Under the pieces are notes generated by a model. That model saw nothing but the letters and a program-made list of their open reading frames with translations, ran no database searches and had not been told where the DNA came from. A stretch of 36,612 bases of DNA from Candidatus Desulfovibrio intestinipullorum (GTDB lineage Bacteria; Desulfobacterota; Desulfovibrionia; Desulfovibrionales; Desulfovibrionaceae), in NCBI GenBank assembly GCA_019113165.1, contig DXHV01000033.1:1-36612 (forward strand), written 5' to 3'. Positions 1-9,103 of the stretch are shown here, in pieces. The position numbers and the translations under genes were made by a program. How positions within the stretch are numbered: the first letter of the stretch is position 1; every line of letters begins with the position of its first letter.

Positions 1-943
1 AGCTCACAAAGAAGGCAAAGGCGTACTTGAAGACGATATAGTAGCAGAAAAGGCCGCCTGCGATGAAGAACAGGGCGGAAATGAAGGCAATGGGAAGAAT
101 GAAGTGCTTTTCTTCCTCGTAGAGGCCCGGAGAAATGAAGGACCAGATCTGGTAGAAAATGAAGGGGCTGGCCGCAAAAAGGCCGACAATGAAGGCTATG
201 TACATGCGGGTGAAGAAGGCTTCGGGCAGGGTGGTGTACATAGCGGTGCTGCCTGCGGGCAGCACGTCCAGAAGCGGCTTGGTCAGAACGTTGAAGACAG
301 GCTCGACCACGGCCCAGCAGGCCAGGAAGGCCACAAAGACCGCTGCCAGGGAGTAGAGAATGCGGGTCCTGAGCTCGCGCAGATGGTCCATGAGGGACAT
401 GCGTCCGCCTTCGCCCTCTTCTTCGGTCCCTTCCTCTTCTTCAGGCAGGGCCGGCAGGTCGTCCTCGCCGGCTGCGGTGGTCTTTTCGGGCGGCAGGGCG
501 CCGCTGCCGCCGGCATCGGCGGGCAGTGGTGCCTGGGCCGGTTCGCCTGTGGAAGCGGGCAGGTCTGCCTGGGCAGCAATGTCGTCCCAGGGATTTTCCG
601 AGGGAGTGCGTTCCCGGCCAGCTCCGGGTGCGGCAGGAGCCGCTTCCTGTCCGGCCTGTCCCGAGGGACTGGAAGGTTTGGAAGATTCGGAAACGGGCGC
701 GGCTTCTGCAGGCGCACCCTCGGAACATGTGGTCTGGCCTGTGCGTTCCTGCGGCCCCTGCTCCTTGTCGGCTGGGGCGCTGCCCACTGCGTCAGCGGCT
801 GTGCCCTGTGCGGCAGCAGCATCTCCCGGGGCTGCATCCTTCCGGACGTCTTCCTGGGCTTCCTGCTGGGATTGCAGGAAGAGCTTCCAGGCATTCTTCT
901 GCTGTATCTCGTCCTGGTGTTCAGGCGTATTGCTGGTACTCAT
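1..943 (-). CDS. tatC: Sec-independent translocase subunit TatC, 5' part, with long N-terminal extension
   Basis: TatC is the multi-spanning membrane receptor of the Tat pathway; with TatB it binds twin-arginine signal peptides. The frame opens with ATG at 943-941, overlapping the tatB stop (ATGA), and runs off the left edge, so the C-terminus is missing. About 314 residues are visible. The TatC core starts near residue 182 with MSLMDHLRELR, the family's N-terminal motif, followed by the first transmembrane helix and the conserved region FISPGLYEEEK before the next helix. Residues 1 to about 180 are a low-complexity Ala/Pro/Glu-rich, strongly acidic tail (ends in a Glu-rich run) that ordinary TatC proteins lack. 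An internal start at the ATG at 400-398 would give a normal-length protein, but the upstream frame is uninterrupted and translationally coupled to tatB, so I favour the long form. Confidence 0.93.
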   Translation of the reverse strand, partial: MSTSNTPEHQDEIQQKNAWKLFLQSQQEAQEDVRKDAAPGDAAAAQGTAADAVGSAPADKEQGPQERTGQTTCSEGAPAEAAPVSESSKPSSPSGQAGQEAAPAAPGAGRERTPSENPWDDIAAQADLPASTGEPAQAPLPADAGGSGALPPEKTTAAGEDDLPALPEEEEGTEEEGEGGRMSLMDHLRELRTRILYSLAAVFVAFLACWAVVEPVFNVLTKPLLDVLPAGSTAMYTTLPEAFFTRMYIAFIVGLFAASPFIFYQIWSFISPGLYEEEKHFILPIAFISALFFIAGGLFCYYIVFKYAFAFFVS

Positions 944-1530
944 GCTTGTCTCCCGGTCCTGGTCTCGTCTGCCTGTGCCATGGTGGCAGGCCCGGGGGTT
1001 GCGGGGGCAGAGGCTGCTTCGGCAGCGGTCTTTCTGAGCATGGCTTCAAGAGGACTGCCTGCGGGCGGTGGCGCCAGGGTTTCTTCTGTCCCTGCGACCG
1101 TGACAGCGGGCCTGCGGGCATCAGGGGCCTGTCGTGTTTCAGAGGCATCGACGACTGTGGCCTCCACCACAGGTGCTCCGGCAGGAGCCGGTTCAGCCTG
1201 TGCCTGCTGCAGGGGCTGTCCTGCTGCTGCAGCGGTTGCGGCTGCTGTTGCAGCTGCCGCTCCGCCCTGGGCAGCCTGTTCGGTCGTCACTTTCCTGGCC
1301 CGTGCGGCCCTGGCTGCGGCCACCTTCTTGCGGACAGCCTCGCGGCTTTCCTGACGTTCTTCCTCAGCCACCTCGGCGTTCAGTGTGCGCTGGAAATCAG
1401 TGGAGACTCGTCTGAATTCTCCCATATATTTTCCCACGGTCTTGGAGACCTTGGCAAGATTCCTGGGGCCTAGAACCAGAAGAGCTACCAGGAGGATAAC
1501 GAGAAATTCAGTGCTGCCTATACCGAACAT
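940..1530 (-). CDS. tatB: Sec-independent translocase subunit TatB
   Basis: TatB is a single-span membrane protein that forms the Tat substrate receptor with TatC. The 196-residue product begins MFGIGSTEFLVILLVALLVL followed by GPRNL: a short N-terminal membrane helix, the Gly-Pro hinge, then an amphipathic helix, as in the TatA/B family. The start is supported by a GGGAG motif just upstream. The remaining residues (about 60-196) form an Ala/Glu/Gln-rich charged tail. The stop overlaps the tatC start (ATGA), implying coupled translation. Pairing with tatC and the length (longer than a typical TatA) favour TatB over TatA. No tatA is seen next to it. Confidence 0.92.
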   Translation of the reverse strand: MFGIGSTEFLVILLVALLVLGPRNLAKVSKTVGKYMGEFRRVSTDFQRTLNAEVAEEERQESREAVRKKVAAARAARARKVTTEQAAQGGAAAATAAATAAAAGQPLQQAQAEPAPAGAPVVEATVVDASETRQAPDARRPAVTVAGTEETLAPPPAGSPLEAMLRKTAAEAASAPATPGPATMAQADETRTGRQA

Positions 1531-1946
1531 CTGAACGCTCCCAGAAAAAAAATTAAATGCTATCGAGATGCTGCATCATCCTTATCAATGAACAGCTGCC
1601 TTAGGAAACGGTGTGTGAGACTAAACCATACTTGCAGAGGGCGCAAGCAGGGCTTTCAAGACACACAGACGCGCAGACGCGGCACTCCTTTGCGGCACGG
1701 AAAAGGGGAAGGGAACCGCCTGCCGGTGCTGCAGGATGCGTCGGTTTCGGCAGAACCGTCGAAACAGTCGGAGGCATCAAAACCGGCAGATCCGGCTCGA
1801 GCACGGCTTGTCAGTCCGTTGCAAGTTCGGCATACTGGCGAAAATGTCACGGAGTATCAGAACAGAAGAAAAAACAAACGAGGGTATTTTTTCTGACTTG
1901 TGAGCCGAGCGCTCTGTTTCTTAGTGCCGTTTTCAAGGAGTCCACA
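1531..1946. other. Divergent intergenic region between tatB and the repeat protein
   Basis: This 416-base stretch separates two divergently transcribed genes, so promoters for both must lie here. I could not pick a convincing -35/-10 pair for either direction. No RNA gene or credible ORF is seen; the open frames that cross it lack ribosome binding sites and coding character. Confidence 0.5.
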
Positions 1947-2567
1947 ATGGATATTCGTGAATGGTTGTTCATTGGTTTGCAGAATGGCTGGGTCACCTTC
2001 AATGCCATTCCCCAGGAACTGCGTACGGACGATCTGTACCGGGAAGCCATACGCCAGAACATGGCAGGCCTGGACGAGATTCCCTTCATGCTGCGGACAA
2101 GGGAACTCTGTCTGCTTGCCGTGGAGCAGAGAGGCTGGGAACTGCGGGAGGTGCCCCTGGGACTGCGCGACAGGGAGATGTGTCGTGCCGCCGTCAGGAG
2201 CGACGGTATGGCCCTGGCCTATGTCCCGGAGCGTCTGTGCGACAGGGAGCTGTGCATGATGGCCGTGCAGGACAACGGACTGGCCCTGCGCGAAGTGCCC
2301 CTGCGCCTCAAGGACGAAGAACTCTGCCGCACGGCCGTGCAGAACAATGGCGAGGCCCTGCAGTGGATACTGGAGGATCGCCGGACGCCTGAACTGTGCA
2401 GGCTTGCTGTGGCCAGCAACAGCATGGCCCTGGCCTTTGTGCCGGACAAGTACAAGGACGAGGAACTGTGCAGGCAGGCCGTGTTTGCCAATTCCGATGC
2501 CCTGCGCTTTGCGCCCTGGGAGATGCGCAAGTCCCTGCGCAAGCTTTTGGAAGAACAGTCTGCCTGA
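1947..2567 (+). CDS. Eight-repeat DUF4116-like solenoid protein
   Basis: The 206-residue product consists of Met-1, eight consecutive repeats of exactly 24 residues, and a 13-residue basic tail. The repeat pattern is roughly D-x-E-L-C-x-x-A-V-x-x-N-G-x-A-L-x-x-V-P-x-x-L; later copies are closest to consensus and the first two more divergent. The pattern resembles DUF4116 repeats, thought to be helical. No signal peptide or membrane segment is visible. The start is set by AAGGAG at 1935-1940, six bases before ATG; the frame is open further upstream but without a ribosome binding site. It appears to be a single-gene unit: a terminator follows at 2607-2642. The function is unknown; a helical scaffold for protein binding is an inference from the architecture. 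Confidence 0.85.
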   Translation: MDIREWLFIGLQNGWVTFNAIPQELRTDDLYREAIRQNMAGLDEIPFMLRTRELCLLAVEQRGWELREVPLGLRDREMCRAAVRSDGMALAYVPERLCDRELCMMAVQDNGLALREVPLRLKDEELCRTAVQNNGEALQWILEDRRTPELCRLAVASNSMALAFVPDKYKDEELCRQAVFANSDALRFAPWEMRKSLRKLLEEQSA

Positions 2568-2606
2568 GGCCTGTAAACGGCCGCAGTCGCAAGGGCCGGA
2601 TTTTTG

Positions 2607-2642
2607 GGGAGAGGATCAGTGTCGATCTTCTCCCTCTTTTTT
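2607..2642 (+). terminator. Rho-independent terminator of the repeat protein gene
   Basis: An 11-bp stem pairs 2607-2617 (GGGAGAGGATC) with 2624-2634 (GATCTTCTCCC), with one G-T wobble and a 6-base loop. It is followed by TC and six T residues. It sits 40 bases after the stop of the upstream gene. Confidence 0.85.
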
Positions 2643-3068
2643 GCGACATGGACTGCGAGGCTTTTTGTCCGTCATACTTCCTGAAGGGAAGGAGCGCGAA
2701 TCAGGGCATGTGCACGAAAGACGTCCTGCGAGTTTCAGGCAACAATTGGGTCAGAAAGGGACTGTTCTGAAGGCGCAGCACGCCCTACATAGGCAGGGAA
2801 GGAGTGCCGCCGATGACTGCAGGGCGCAGGATGAGGAAGCAAAGCCTCATGCAGGGACGCAGCTTTCCCCGTCCAGACAGAAGGCCTGCTTTCCGTCCTG
2901 TTTCTCCAAGGCAGAAGCGGCACCCCTGCCGAATCGGATCAAAAGGCTTTTTTCGTGCAGAAAAGAATCGGGCACAGGTCGTCACCAGGACATTGTCCTG
3001 ACAGGCCGGCTGTCAGCCGGAACACCGGGAGGCAGACTGGCGGATCCTGTGCCTGGGGAGCTTAGAGA
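2643..3068. other. Intergenic region upstream of the redox operon
   Basis: This stretch of about 426 bases has no credible gene. It must hold the promoter of the downstream operon, but I see no convincing -35/-10 pair. The only structure is the pair of short palindromes near its right end. Confidence 0.5.
2986..3020. repeat. Two adjacent short palindromes, possible operators
   Basis: CAGGAC at 2986-2991 pairs with GTCCTG at 2995-3000, and CCGGCTG at 3006-3012 pairs with CAGCCGG at 3014-3020. They lie 49-83 bases before the start of the first CMD gene, where an operator would be expected. No regulator gene is adjacent, so the role is only suggested by position. Confidence 0.3.
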
Positions 3069-3845
3069 ATGGAACGAGTGGAATGTGCCCGCCAGAACAG
3101 GCAGAAATATCTGGGCTCGGGCAGTGCGGCGCTTGAGGCAACAGATCCCGAGCTTGTGGCCATGCAGGATCGCCTGCTCTACGGAGAAATCGTCAGTCAC
3201 GGCACGCTGACCGACAGTCAGCGCCTGCTCATTACCCTTGTGGTTCTTGCCGCAGGACAGACCCTGGAGGCTCTGGACGAACAGACCGAAGCAGCCCTGA
3301 AGATCGGGGTCCGGCCCGAGGAAATCCGGGAAGCCCTCTATCAGGTGGCGCCCTATGCCGGTTTTCCCAAGGCTGCAGCGGCCCTGAAAATTGTCAATGC
3401 GGTCCTTGTCCGTCACGGCGTGACCCTGCCCCTGCCCGACATGGGTACAGTCAGCGAGGAGAGCCGCTTCAGGGACGGCCTTGCCGTCCAGAAGACCATC
3501 TTTGGCGACGGCATTGATGCCATGCACGCCAGTGCCGCACCGGGCCAGAGGGATATCATGGTGAACTACCTCTCCTCCTTCTGCTTCGGAGACATCTATA
3601 CCCGCAGGGGCCTTGATCTGAAGACCAGGGAACTGCTGACCTTTGCCATCATTGCCACCCTGGGCGGCTGCGAGCCCCAGCTCAAGGCCCACGCGCAGGG
3701 CAATGCCACCATGGGCAACAGCAAGCAGAATCTCGTGGATGCCATTGCCCAGATGCTGCCCTACATCGGCTTTCCCCGTTCCCTGAACGCCCTGGCCTGC
3801 GTCAATGCCGTGCTGCCGCAGGACGAGGCAGAAACAAAGGCCTAG
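3069..3845 (+). CDS. Carboxymuconolactone decarboxylase family protein, tandem CMD domains, cytoplasmic
   Basis: The 258-residue protein has two consecutive CMD/AhpD-like helical domains (about residues 45-120 and 155-245). The second has the clearest signature: RELLTFAIIATLGGC, then C-x6-H, then a GNSKQN segment and the terminal IGFPRSLNAL. The AhpD CxxC pair is not complete (Gln or Pro-Gln follows the first Cys), so a disulfide-reductase mechanism like AhpD is doubtful. There is no signal peptide. GGGGAG lies eight bases before the ATG. The product at 5579 is a clear paralogue that adds a signal peptide. It heads a plus-strand gene set with oxidoreductases, suggesting a redox or quinone-related role; the actual substrate is unknown. 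Confidence 0.85.
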   Translation: MERVECARQNRQKYLGSGSAALEATDPELVAMQDRLLYGEIVSHGTLTDSQRLLITLVVLAAGQTLEALDEQTEAALKIGVRPEEIREALYQVAPYAGFPKAAAALKIVNAVLVRHGVTLPLPDMGTVSEESRFRDGLAVQKTIFGDGIDAMHASAAPGQRDIMVNYLSSFCFGDIYTRRGLDLKTRELLTFAIIATLGGCEPQLKAHAQGNATMGNSKQNLVDAIAQMLPYIGFPRSLNALACVNAVLPQDEAETKA

Positions 3846-3850
3846 AGAAG

Positions 3851-3894
3851 CCTGAAGACAGGGCGGCCGGCATGCCCGCAGCCCTGCTTTCAGG
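3851..3894 (+). other. Intercistronic stem-loop
   Basis: The arms 3851-3864 and 3881-3894 pair over 12 of 14 positions (CCTGAA and CAGGGC blocks, with a two-base internal mismatch). There is no T-run after it, so it is more likely a weak terminator or mRNA-stabilising hairpin than a full terminator. Confidence 0.5.
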
Positions 3895-3923
3895 AATTGT
3901 GCACACTCTGGCAAGGAGTTTTC

Positions 3924-5434
<1,511 letters not shown>

Positions 5435-5578
5435 CCGGCAGAAACTGGGCCGCATCCTTCAAAGCCCCCTGCAGCCGGAAGGGGCTGGCAGAACATCAGG
5501 AAAGCCCAGGGGGCAACGAACAGCACCAATTTCCCTCACCTTCCTCAAATTCCCTCAATTTTCTGGAGAAGAATGGTT

Positions 5579-6427
5579 ATGAGACTTCATGGAAAACTGC
5601 TGGCCCTGCTGATGCTTGTCATGATGGCCAGCCTGCCTTGTGCCGTGGCCGCAGCTGACACAATATCAAAAGACACAGGCGCCGATCGCGTGGCCCTGGC
5701 AAAGAAGGAGCTTGAGCGTCTGTACGGCACGACTCCCAGTCCTCTGCAGAAGACGGATCCGGGCTTTGCGGCCACACGCGACCGCTTGCTCTACGGCCAG
5801 ATACAGCAAAAGGGCGTCCTGACATCGGAACAGCGTCTGCTGGTGACCCTGGGCACCCTGACAAGCCTTTCCGCCGATGTGACCGACACGGCGAAGGCCT
5901 GCCTGCGCACCGGCGTGGATCCAGTGCGCATCAAGGAGGCCATCTATCAGGTGACCCCCTATGTGGGCTATCCAAAGGCTAGTCAGGCTCTGGCTGCGGT
6001 CAACACGGTCCTGGAAGAGGCAGGCATCAGGCTGCCCCTGGAGGATCAGTCCACGGTGACCGAGGACAACCGCTTCCAGAAGGGCTTCGAGGTGCAGTCC
6101 TCCATCTTCGGAGCCGGCATTGCCGCCATGCACAAGAAGGCCCCGGAAGGACAGAAGGACATCATCGTGGACTACCTCTCCTCCTGGTGCTTCGGGGATA
6201 CCTATACCCGCAGGGGCCTGGATCTGAAGATGCGCGAACTGCTGACCTTTGCGGCCATCAGCGCCCTGGGCGGCTGCGAATCCCAGGTGAAGAGCCATGT
6301 GCAGGGCAATCTCAATGTGGGCAACTCAAAGCAGATGCTCATTGATACTCTGGCCCAGATGCTGCCTTTCATCGGCTTTCCCCGCACGCTCAATGCCCTG
6401 GCCTGCGTGAACGCCGTTGCCAGGTAA
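5579..6427 (+). CDS. Exported carboxymuconolactone decarboxylase family protein, tandem CMD domains
   Basis: The product, about 282 residues, is a close paralogue of the protein at 3069-3845: shared blocks include YLSSxCFGDxYTRRGLDLK, the RELLTFA segment and the C-terminal GFPRxLNALACVNAV. Here too the Cys-x6-His of the second domain is kept without a CxxC pair. Unlike its paralogue it begins with a signal peptide: MRLHGKLLALLMLVMMASLP then AVAAA before the mature start. GGAG at 5565-5568 fits the ATG at 5579 better than the one at 5573, which would add Met-Val. The mature protein is expected in the periplasm, so the operon places one copy on each side of the membrane. Confidence 0.85.
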   Translation: MRLHGKLLALLMLVMMASLPCAVAAADTISKDTGADRVALAKKELERLYGTTPSPLQKTDPGFAATRDRLLYGQIQQKGVLTSEQRLLVTLGTLTSLSADVTDTAKACLRTGVDPVRIKEAIYQVTPYVGYPKASQALAAVNTVLEEAGIRLPLEDQSTVTEDNRFQKGFEVQSSIFGAGIAAMHKKAPEGQKDIIVDYLSSWCFGDTYTRRGLDLKMRELLTFAAISALGGCESQVKSHVQGNLNVGNSKQMLIDTLAQMLPFIGFPRTLNALACVNAVAR

Positions 6428-6487
6428 GCCGTTACTTCTTTCTGACATTTTTTCGACAGCTGGCAGATGCTGCCAAAGGAGACCATC

Positions 6488-6967
6488 ATGAGCAAGACCC
6501 TTGTGGCCTATTTTTCCGCATCCGGGCAGACGGCCCGCCTGGCAGGAACCCTGGCCCGGACCCTGGGCGCCGACCTCTATGAAATCGTGCCTGCCCGGAA
6601 ATACACCAAGGCCGACCTCAACTGGAACGATGCCGAAAGCAGGAGCAGCGTGGAGATGAAGGACCCTGCGTCAAGGCCTGCCATTGCCGGCAGCCTGCCG
6701 GACATGAGCCAGTACGAGACCGTCTTTGTGGGCTTCCCCATCTGGTGGTACACGGCGCCGCACATCATTCTCACCTTCCTGGAAAGCGCGGATTTTGCCG
6801 GCAAGACCTGCGTGGCCTTTGTCACCTCCGGGAGCAGCGGCATGGGCGGCACGGACGAGGATCTGAAGAAGGTGTGCCCTGCGGCCCGCTGGCTGCGCGG
6901 TGAACGTCTGAGCAGCAGGGCCACGGAGGCCGAAGTCAGGGGCTGGGTGCAGAGCTTGGGCCTGTAG
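6488..6967 (+). CDS. Flavodoxin
   Basis: A 159-residue FMN electron carrier of the Flavodoxin_4 type. The phosphate-binding loop SASGQTARLA follows the first strand (TLVAYF); the second flavin region is FVGFPIWWYTAP, with the aromatic residues that stack on the isoalloxazine ring, and the third is FVTSGSSGMGG. AAGGAG at 6476-6481 sits six bases before this ATG; an upstream ATG at 6467 lacks a site. It is the last gene of the plus-strand set and is followed by a strong terminator. It probably supplies electrons to a partner reductase in the operon, which is inference. Confidence 0.93.
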   Translation: MSKTLVAYFSASGQTARLAGTLARTLGADLYEIVPARKYTKADLNWNDAESRSSVEMKDPASRPAIAGSLPDMSQYETVFVGFPIWWYTAPHIILTFLESADFAGKTCVAFVTSGSSGMGGTDEDLKKVCPAARWLRGERLSSRATEAEVRGWVQSLGL

Positions 6968-7049
6968 GCGCCCATCCAGACGTTCACCTGCGCCCTCCCG
7001 GGAGCGCAGATTCAGCTGTTTCAGGACTCTTGAAAAAAATTTGAGGGAT

Positions 7050-7100
7050 AAAGGCTTCTGTTTTTTCCTGCTTTGGCGGGGGAGCAGAAGCCTTTTGTTT
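7050..7100 (+). terminator. Rho-independent terminator of the redox operon
   Basis: A perfect 11-bp stem pairs AAAGGCTTCTG (7050-7060) with CAGAAGCCTTT (7085-7095). An inner CCTGC/GCGGG stem lies within the loop. The stem runs into TTTTGTTTTT. Confidence 0.9.
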
Positions 7101-7208
7101 TTGGGAAAACTGCTTTTTTTGATTATAATGCTTTTTTTTGCTGCAAGTAAAATACGTGTGGCTACTTTTCTTTCTTAGAAGAAGACATCAGTTCTTGTTT
7201 TGTGTATG

Positions 7209-7236
7209 TTGCATCCTTCCGATTTGTTGCTATAAT
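7209..7236 (+). promoter_or_regulatory. Sigma-70 type promoter of the HTH gene
   Basis: A perfect TATAAT at 7231-7236 lies 16 bases after TTGCAT (7209-7214), a weak -35 box. Transcription would start near 7243, leaving a short leader with a strong AGGAGG ribosome binding site at 7255-7260. Confidence 0.6.
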
Positions 7237-7268
7237 AGTAGGTACCATTAGTTGAGGAGGGTACAGCA

Positions 7269-7730
7269 ATGCCGCGTCGCAGCAAACCTCTCATTTGCTC
7301 GGAAGAGCTGAAAAACCAGTTGCTGGAACTCGTCAATGACAGTCACACGGAACCCCGGCTTCTGGAGCGTTGCCGGATTATTCTGGCCTGCATTGGGCCG
7401 CACAGAGCAGACCTGGTGGCCCAGGAACTTGGTGTCAATGTCTGCACCGTGCTCAAGTGGCGGGAACGGTTCCGCAAGCTTGGGCTGGAAGGTCTGCAGG
7501 ACGGCAAGCGGTCCGGCAGGCCCGTCATTTACGGAGAAGAGGTGGAAGCGCGGATTCATGCAAAGCTTGCCGAAACGCCTCCGGACGGCCAGGACCGCTG
7601 GGATGGCCGGAGCCTTGCCAGGGCTCTGGGCATTTCCGCCGATGCCGTGTGGAGATACGCCCGCAAGCACAATATCCTGCTGGCCCGCAAGCGTCTCAGG
7701 ACAACAGGGGGATCCTCTGGGAAGAGCTAG
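7269..7730 (+). CDS. Stand-alone IS630-type transposase N-terminal (HTH) domain protein
   Basis: The 153-residue product matches only the DNA-binding half of IS630-family transposases: a first helix-turn-helix (VAQELGVNVCTVLKWRERF), the GLEGL...GRP linker, and a second winged-helix-like domain (SLARALGISADAVWRYARK). The DDE catalytic domain that should follow is absent: the frame ends in GGSSGKS, and only about 150 bases separate it from the next gene on the opposite strand, with no DDE-like coding in other frames. It has its own consensus -10, AGGAGG site and terminator, so it may be an expressed DNA-binding protein rather than debris. I saw no terminal inverted repeats. It could equally be a truncated IS remnant. 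Confidence 0.75.
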   Translation: MPRRSKPLICSEELKNQLLELVNDSHTEPRLLERCRIILACIGPHRADLVAQELGVNVCTVLKWRERFRKLGLEGLQDGKRSGRPVIYGEEVEARIHAKLAETPPDGQDRWDGRSLARALGISADAVWRYARKHNILLARKRLRTTGGSSGKS

Positions 7731-7807
7731 CCCCGTGCTGTTTTCTCCGGGCTGTCCCCTTCCGCGTCTCCGCTGTATTCACCACAACTGTCCTTTGCCA
7801 TTTCCTG

Positions 7808-7850
7808 CGCCAGGGAGAACATTTTCGTTCTGCCTGGCGAAACTTTTTTT
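7808..7850 (+). terminator. Rho-independent terminator of the HTH gene
   Basis: CGCCAGG (7808-7814) pairs with CCTGGCG (7833-7839). After a single G-G mismatch, AGAAC (7816-7820) pairs with GTTCT (7827-7831), closing a six-base loop. AAAC and seven T residues follow. It is oriented for the plus strand only. Confidence 0.8.
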
Positions 7851-7879
7851 GGGGGCCAGGCCAAAAGGGCCAGAAGAGT

Positions 7880-8560
7880 CTAGTCCGCTTCCAGATTCTT
7901 GCGGGACTCCTTCCATATCTCCCGGGCAAGATTCGTTCCCGTCTGCAGCTCCCTGGCTCTGAAGCGTGTGCACTTCTCCAGGGCAGCGGGCGATTCCAGT
8001 GCCAGGGTGTAGGTGGCATAGGGGGTATTGGGATAATAGGAGACTGTCACATTGGGATAGGCCTTGCGGTAGGCCCTGGTATGCTTCATGGCGCCGCCTA
8101 TGGGCGATCCTTCCGGCATGACGGTGCGGTCATTGCCGCCAAGGTGAAAGCGTTCGGCCACAAGCTTCATGAGCTCCTCGCCGTTCTCGCTCACCGCGTA
8201 GACGCCCACGGTCTGCCCTGTCTCCGGGCAGAAGGCCACGTAGGCCTGGGTAAAGAGGCGGCGTCCCCTGGCCGAGGTAAAGCACATGACCGACAGCCCG
8301 TGGCGCTGCTCCGTTCTGGTCAGAAGATAGTGCGCCTTCTTGAGGGTCTTTCTGAAGGTGGCCGGGCTGTCGTCCAGGGTCAGCCCGAACATGGTATATG
8401 TCAGTGGCTGCGGCTTTTTGCCAAGGGACGCGGCACTGGCCTTCTTTGTCGGCGCGGACAGGAAAAGGGACGGAAATGCTGCCCCTGGCGTATGCCTGAC
8501 AGCCATGTCCGGCAGCAGGAGAACGAGTGCAAGACAGCACAGGACGGCACAGGCCTTCAT
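7880..8560 (-). CDS. Unrecognised exported protein at the end of the T6SS run
   Basis: I do not recognise this 226-residue protein. It begins MKACAVLCCLALVLLLP, a signal peptide or membrane anchor, followed by a Ser/Ala/Lys-rich stretch and a mixed alpha/beta body with the segment FGLTLDDSPATFRKTLKKA, a pattern that recalls small periplasmic proteins. Its ATG overlaps the stop of the DUF4150 gene (ATGA), so the two are translated together. In T6SS loci the genes right after a PAAR-type gene are often an effector and its immunity protein. Export to the periplasm would suit an immunity protein, but there is no sequence match to support either role. No terminator with a T-run is seen after it. 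Confidence 0.75.
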   Translation of the reverse strand: MKACAVLCCLALVLLLPDMAVRHTPGAAFPSLFLSAPTKKASAASLGKKPQPLTYTMFGLTLDDSPATFRKTLKKAHYLLTRTEQRHGLSVMCFTSARGRRLFTQAYVAFCPETGQTVGVYAVSENGEELMKLVAERFHLGGNDRTVMPEGSPIGGAMKHTRAYRKAYPNVTVSYYPNTPYATYTLALESPAALEKCTRFRARELQTGTNLAREIWKESRKNLEAD

Positions 8561-8961
8561 CGCAAAACCGTCACGAAGGTCTGGCTGGGGGCTATACAGG
8601 TGGAAGTGCCGTTTGGGGTCATGCCCAGGGCATTGCAGCCGCCTGTGCTGGTCAGGCGCATGACGGGGCTGCCGTGCACGATGACGGCCGTACTGCCTGC
8701 AATCCACATGTTGGCGCCCTTGATGAGATGTGAGACCACGCCCGTGGCCGTGCCTGCCTCGTCGCCGGAGGACATGGCCAGGCTGGCCATCTGGTTGATC
8801 GTGGGGGTGCCACCCATGAGAATGGTGGCTGCCGCAGACGGGCACATGGCCGAAGTGGCAATGTTGGGATAGGGCGTGGGCACAGGTCCGGCCGGAGTGG
8901 GCGTCAGACAGGTATCCGGCATGCCCATGGTCTGGCCCGAGCCGACAGTCAGTGCAAACAT
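8557..8961 (-). CDS. DUF4150 (PAAR-like) T6SS spike-tip protein
   Basis: The 134-residue product starts MFALTVGSGQTMGMPDTCLTP and contains the DUF4150 hallmarks: PVPTPYPNIA, then SAMCPSAAATILMGG, later a run of short beta-strands with AVIVHGSPVMRLTSTGG. DUF4150 proteins are PAAR-like caps that sharpen the VgrG spike and can carry effectors. This one is domain-only, with no C-terminal toxin, so cargo would bind non-covalently. The start is fixed by a GGGAGG motif upstream; the frame runs further but lacks a site. It follows the DUF3540 gene after 142 bases and overlaps the next gene by ATGA. Confidence 0.88.
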   Translation of the reverse strand: MFALTVGSGQTMGMPDTCLTPTPAGPVPTPYPNIATSAMCPSAAATILMGGTPTINQMASLAMSSGDEAGTATGVVSHLIKGANMWIAGSTAVIVHGSPVMRLTSTGGCNALGMTPNGTSTCIAPSQTFVTVLR

Positions 8962-9103
8962 TGGACGTCTTCCTCCCTCTGCAGACAGGGGGCTTTCTGC
9001 AGACAGATACAGGGGAACAATTTTTCGGAGGGGCGTTTCGTGCAGTCCTCTCGCAGGACCTGGCTCCTGCGGCACTCGGACGGTGCGCAAAGCAGCCTGC
9101 TGC

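Larger units (their letters stand above)
6968..7268. other. AT-rich intergenic region between flavodoxin and HTH gene
   Basis: Apart from the terminator (7050-7100) and the promoter (7209-7236), the part from about 7100 to 7230 is unusually AT-rich for this window, with T-runs and TTTTTTTT near 7130. No gene is seen. The composition is consistent with inserted DNA. Confidence 0.5.

Noticed and set aside
1588..1896. 102-residue open frame before the repeat protein
   Set aside because: There is no ribosome binding site, no similarity to anything and no coding-like composition.
7731..7880. Frameshifted DDE domain after the IS630-type HTH gene
   Set aside because: Only about 150 bases remain, they contain a terminator, and no frame shows the expected catalytic motifs.
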